Assembly: GCA_002284615.2 (NCBI GenBank)
Contig: MU069635.1
Span: 419,080 to 439,086 of the forward strand
From: Dunaliella salina
Lineage: Eukaryota; Chlorophyta; Chlorophyceae; Chlamydomonadales; Dunaliellaceae
Direction: 5' to 3'
DNA length: 20,007 bases
In this document: positions 16,738 through 20,007 of the stretch, piece by piece
Layout: every line of letters starts with the position of its first letter
How positions within the stretch are numbered: position 1 is the first letter of the stretch
Notes under the pieces: model-generated
What the model was told of the DNA's origin: nothing
The model's input: the letters and a program-made list of their open reading frames with translations, nothing else
The model's database searches: none
Made by a program: the position numbers and the translations under genes

Positions 16738-19700
16738 TCAGTGGGGATCAGGTGGGTTACTGGCAGTAGCCCGTGCCTGATCTTGTTGATGAGAGTTGAA
16801 GAAAGTTTTCTCAATAGCGCGTCTGGTGCTGGCAAGTTTGTAGGCATACAGGACAGAATGAGCATAAAGCTTCCGAGCAAGCTTGGTGGCCTTGTAAGTG
16901 TCAAGACCAAGCTCCTTTAGAGGCTCCAATGTGTGTGGGGTGTAGATGACTCCTCCCACACCTAACAGGATAGTACGGAGGGTAACCTGAGCTGAGGCTC
17001 TAGAAAGATGACGACAAAGGTCGCGGTGCTGCTGCTTGGAGGCCTCAAGCTGGCTGTTGGGCCGCGTGTCCTCACAGTACTTGACTTCTACAAGGTGGAT
17101 ATGTCTCTGTTCTGGGTGGAGCTGACTGGGGTCACGAGCCTTGGATGTGGGTGGAGTGGCTGTGCCTGGCGCTGAGTCCTCCCTGTTTCCCCCGCACCCC
17201 TCTGCACTTCTCAATTCATAACGAGGATTCGACCTAGACGCTCTTTTCAGAGGAACAACCAATAGAGCATCAGGCCGGCTGGAAGTGAGCCTAACCTTAT
17301 TAGGGAAGCGGCGTGGGAAAATGTATTTAGGGAGGGTCCTTATTAGTAGCACGTTCTGGGATCTGTAGGTCTTTCAAGGCAAGACGGTCTGCACTGCCAG
17401 TGTCCATGGAGGCAATACCTGCCCCAAGAGGGCTATTGCTAATGGCTTTTAGGAGGATTCTGCTGGCAATATTATGTCGCTCAGTTACCATACCAGACAT
17501 GGTTGAATTTTTGCATCCTGACAAGATGTGAAGGGCACTGTCAAGTTCCCCACAGAGGGGGCATTGTAGGCTGGTGGAAATTTTGAAGCGCACCGCGTGT
17601 TTTTGATTGAAGAGGGTACCTGAGCGGTACTTAAAAATGTTTTGCCTCATTTTGAAAGAGAGTGTTGGCATAGTCCAGAAGGCATTACTGATATTTTTGT
17701 GGATGTTGGGGAGTAGGCTTTGGTAGAAGGAGTAGTTCCCTGTGTTGGTGTTGGCCTTTTCAAGTTTGTGTTTTGAGTGCATGTGCTTCCGTAAAGCATC
17801 ATGGAGGTTGGAGAAGTGTTTCAGCTTTACGGCAGGTGGGTTAAGGCGTCTAGAAGCATTTGCATGAGTGCAGGATGTTTCCTCAAAGGCAAGCCAGGTG
17901 GTGTCATGAAAAGGATTGCCATCAAGGGTTGCACATGGGAAGGTTATGCCTGCAAGGGTGTCGTCATTCTGAATGGCCTGATGCTTGGCAATGGCATCTG
18001 CGCATTCGTTTCCAGCAATTCCAGCATGAGATTTAACCTTAAAGAAATGAATAGAAGTAGGTGAGTTGCATATGAGCTGTATGATTAACTTGAGGATGTG
18101 GCCTTGGACATGCTGGTGATGAAGTTCTGGGTAGAGTATTTGCTTTCTGATCTGTTCTAAAGAGCAAAGGCTGTCGGTGGCAATACAACAATATCATAGG
18201 AGAATGGCAGCTGCTATTGCCGCCAATTCGGCTCTGGTGATGGTATGGGTGATTCCTGCTCCATTCGGCTGGACATGGTTGGTGCTGTCACTGGCAGGGT
18301 GGTAGACCACTGCACCAATCAATTGTTTTCCATTGTGTACATGACGGCTGCCGTCTGTGTATGCCCACTCCCTCCAGTTTTCAACTTTGCGTTCCAGATG
18401 AGGGCTGGATGATGTGAGTGGTGGAAGAGTTTGTTGGCTCTGAGTGGTATTCTGAGGGGTTTGATGGTAGGCAGAGGGTAGCTTTTTGAATTTATTTAAG
18501 CCAGTTTCAATTTCTGGGTGTCTGGGATTGAGGATTGGGTCATTGCTAACGTTTATTTTCAGCCATCTTGCCTCGCGGATGTCTTCTTTCAGGCCTGTGA
18601 GCCAATATAGGTTGTCCTCATTCAGGCGGATTCTTGCAGCGGTATTCCAAACAGCAATTTTTTGTAGGCTCCAGGAGTGGCATGGGAGGACAATTTCCTG
18701 GCTGACCCAGAAGGGGCGAGTGGCATAGTTGAGTCTTTTTGAGGGTATGGCTCCCAACGTGCAACAGAAGTGAGGGTAGGCGTTCAGGAGTTTAGAGTAT
18801 GGATTTGTGCTCATAGGGCCTCCCCAGCTTGGTAAGAACATGAAGGTTGCCGTGGCGCGGCTTTGTTGCATGGCAGAAANAATNGCATGTTTGAGAGTAA
18901 GGTACATCACATGGTCATCGTAAATTGGATGGCATACTGAAAATCCTGAGAATTTGGATGAGAGGCTGTTATGGATGGCTATGAATACCCTATCTTGAGG
19001 GTGTCCACTCCAATAGTTGAGGTGGCAGGGGTTGTAGTCTAGGAGAGAGGCCATTTTTTCCTGGGTTACGAGGGCCCATTTTTGCATGGCAGTGTGGATA
19101 TGATTTGGTAGGATGCGTATGTATGAATCCTTGATCTTCTTACTTTGCTGCATTTTGTTGTTAAGGATTGAGCGTGAGAAAAGACCCACTAGCTCAGAGG
19201 CAAAGCTTTGGGGTGGAGGTTGAATTGTGCTGTGGATCCCATTATCTCTGGCTCTGCTGAATGCAGCGTGGAGGACATTGATGCGCTCTGGGGTTAGCAT
19301 ACCCTTGCATTTTCCATCTGTGCCATAGATGCATGCCACTTGTTTGGAATAGATTTGTGGTAGCACCAGAGGTGGTATTGATGGCGTGGAAGGGGGGTGG
19401 GTAGTATCTGCTCTGGGGTGGGGATCCGTTGTATTGTTGGGGTCTGGCCTAATGAGGTCAACTGTTGTAATCCAGAATTCACAGCAGCCAGTTCCATTAA
19501 TGTCTGCTTGGGGGGTCGTGGGATTCATGTCAAAGGTGGCCTTGTTGCGGAGTTCTGTGTCTAATTTCTGCTTCCAAGTGTTTGTCTTGTTTGAATTTCC
19601 AAATCCTTTCCTTACAAGGTTGTCTAGCTCAGAGTCAGCAGCTGGAGTGGAGAGGTCTGGTTCGTCTTTGCAAGCCTCAAATTGAAGGATGCATGCATGA

Positions 19701-20007
19701 AAATTGGGCCAAACTTCCCTGATGTCTTCAGGTTCCCAGCTTGGCTCCCAATCAACGCGTATTAGTTCATTGCTGAAAGAGTTTGATTCTCTTTTTAATT
19801 TCTCATCATTGCTGAGAGGTTTGCAAGCAGGGCAGGCCCAATAAATGTTGTTGTCTATATCCTGTCTTTGTGCATCAGAGTAACATCCTAGCTCCTTCAT
19901 GCAGGACTAGTGGTAGGTTCAGTGGCAGACATCGCAGATGTACATGTCAAGGTAGGGGGGCTCAGAGTTTATGGGCTCTTTGCCGCCATTGTAGTTGCAG
20001 ATCTCAC
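16738..20007 (-). pseudogene. B-type retroelement polyprotein: PHD-like, methyltransferase-like, RNase H, CCHC, nuclease
   Basis: From 20005 to 17327 one frame continues, broken by TGA (19921-19919), TAG (19909-19907) and TGA (18196-18194). A frameshift near 17327-17352 leads into the last frame, which ends at 16738. Modules in order: a zinc cluster YICDVC...YH-x2-C...WACPAC (19950-19820); about 250 unassigned residues; a methyltransferase-like module (about 19040-18625) with VCHPIYDD and FMFLPSW; RNase H (18390-18000) with YTDGS, RAELAAI, ATDS and GNECADA; a knuckle CPLCGELDSALHILSGC (about 17560-17510); then SSRPDALLV and HLVEVKYC, a PD-(D/E)XK pattern. The ending NPPDPH matches the A-type copy. 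Without its breaks it would be about 1090 residues over the visible part. No reverse transcriptase is seen; the 5' end lies outside the window. Two N bases occur at 18880 and 18884. Confidence 0.82.

Noticed and set aside
18194..18196. Recoding of TGA as a sense codon in the B-type element
   Set aside because: Other stops (TAG, TGA) and a frameshift occur in the same copy, and the VAP gene uses TGA as its terminator; decay is simpler.

Overview
The window is eukaryotic nuclear DNA. One host gene can be reconstructed, and it is split by GT-AG introns. The rest is mostly layers of non-LTR (LINE/SINE-type) retroelement remains, with (CA)n microsatellites, minisatellites and two ambiguous N bases. 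A green alga (chlorophyte or prasinophyte type) fits the mix of retroelement proteins and a possible TGTAA poly(A) signal. That placement is inference; the sequence contains no decisive taxonomic marker.

The host gene lies on the minus strand at 13450-10722. It is a complete three-exon VAP (VAMP-associated protein): an MSP domain, a Pro/Ala-rich linker, a short coiled coil and a C-terminal membrane anchor. Inferred joins are 13450-13392, 13138-12604 and 10859-10722, giving 243 residues. Intron 2 is 1.7 kb and holds a perfect 31-bp inverted repeat and a minisatellite of about 115-bp units.

Most other coding matter belongs to one retroelement family, present as two diverged types (called A and B here), mostly on the minus strand. 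The longest copy (B-type, 16738 to beyond 20007) reads, N to C: PHD/RING-like zinc cluster, a module resembling an N6-adenine methyltransferase core, RNase H, a CCHC zinc knuckle, and a PD-(D/E)XK nuclease-like domain. No reverse transcriptase is visible. The A-type copy at 2809-4467 keeps an unbroken 552-codon frame from RNase H to the nuclease domain. Other copies are broken: 1-1650 (B-type, with insertions and a deletion), 8910-9300 (A-type), 14380-14775 (B-type 3' end) and 15988-16600 (A-type 3' end).

Region by region: 1-1650 broken B-type copy carrying three inserted retroposed pieces; 2080-2460 C-terminal remnant of a different LINE; 2690-5045 A-type copy; 5080-5610 SINE-like and tRNA-like debris and degenerate repeats; 5611-6860 no recognisable gene, only repeats; 6860-8890 a duplicated LINE 3' segment invaded three times by one short retroposon, each insertion flanked by target-site duplications; 8910-9300 A-type fragment; 9300-10721 no gene, probably VAP 3' UTR plus (CA)n; 10722-13450 VAP; 13451-14375 no clear gene, one (CA)n; 14380-16600 element fragments and non-coding DNA; 16605-20007 B-type copy.

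There is no operon-like or cooperative gene layout. The common process is target-primed retroposition: 5' truncation, target-site duplications of 9-15 bp, and simple-repeat 3' tails.
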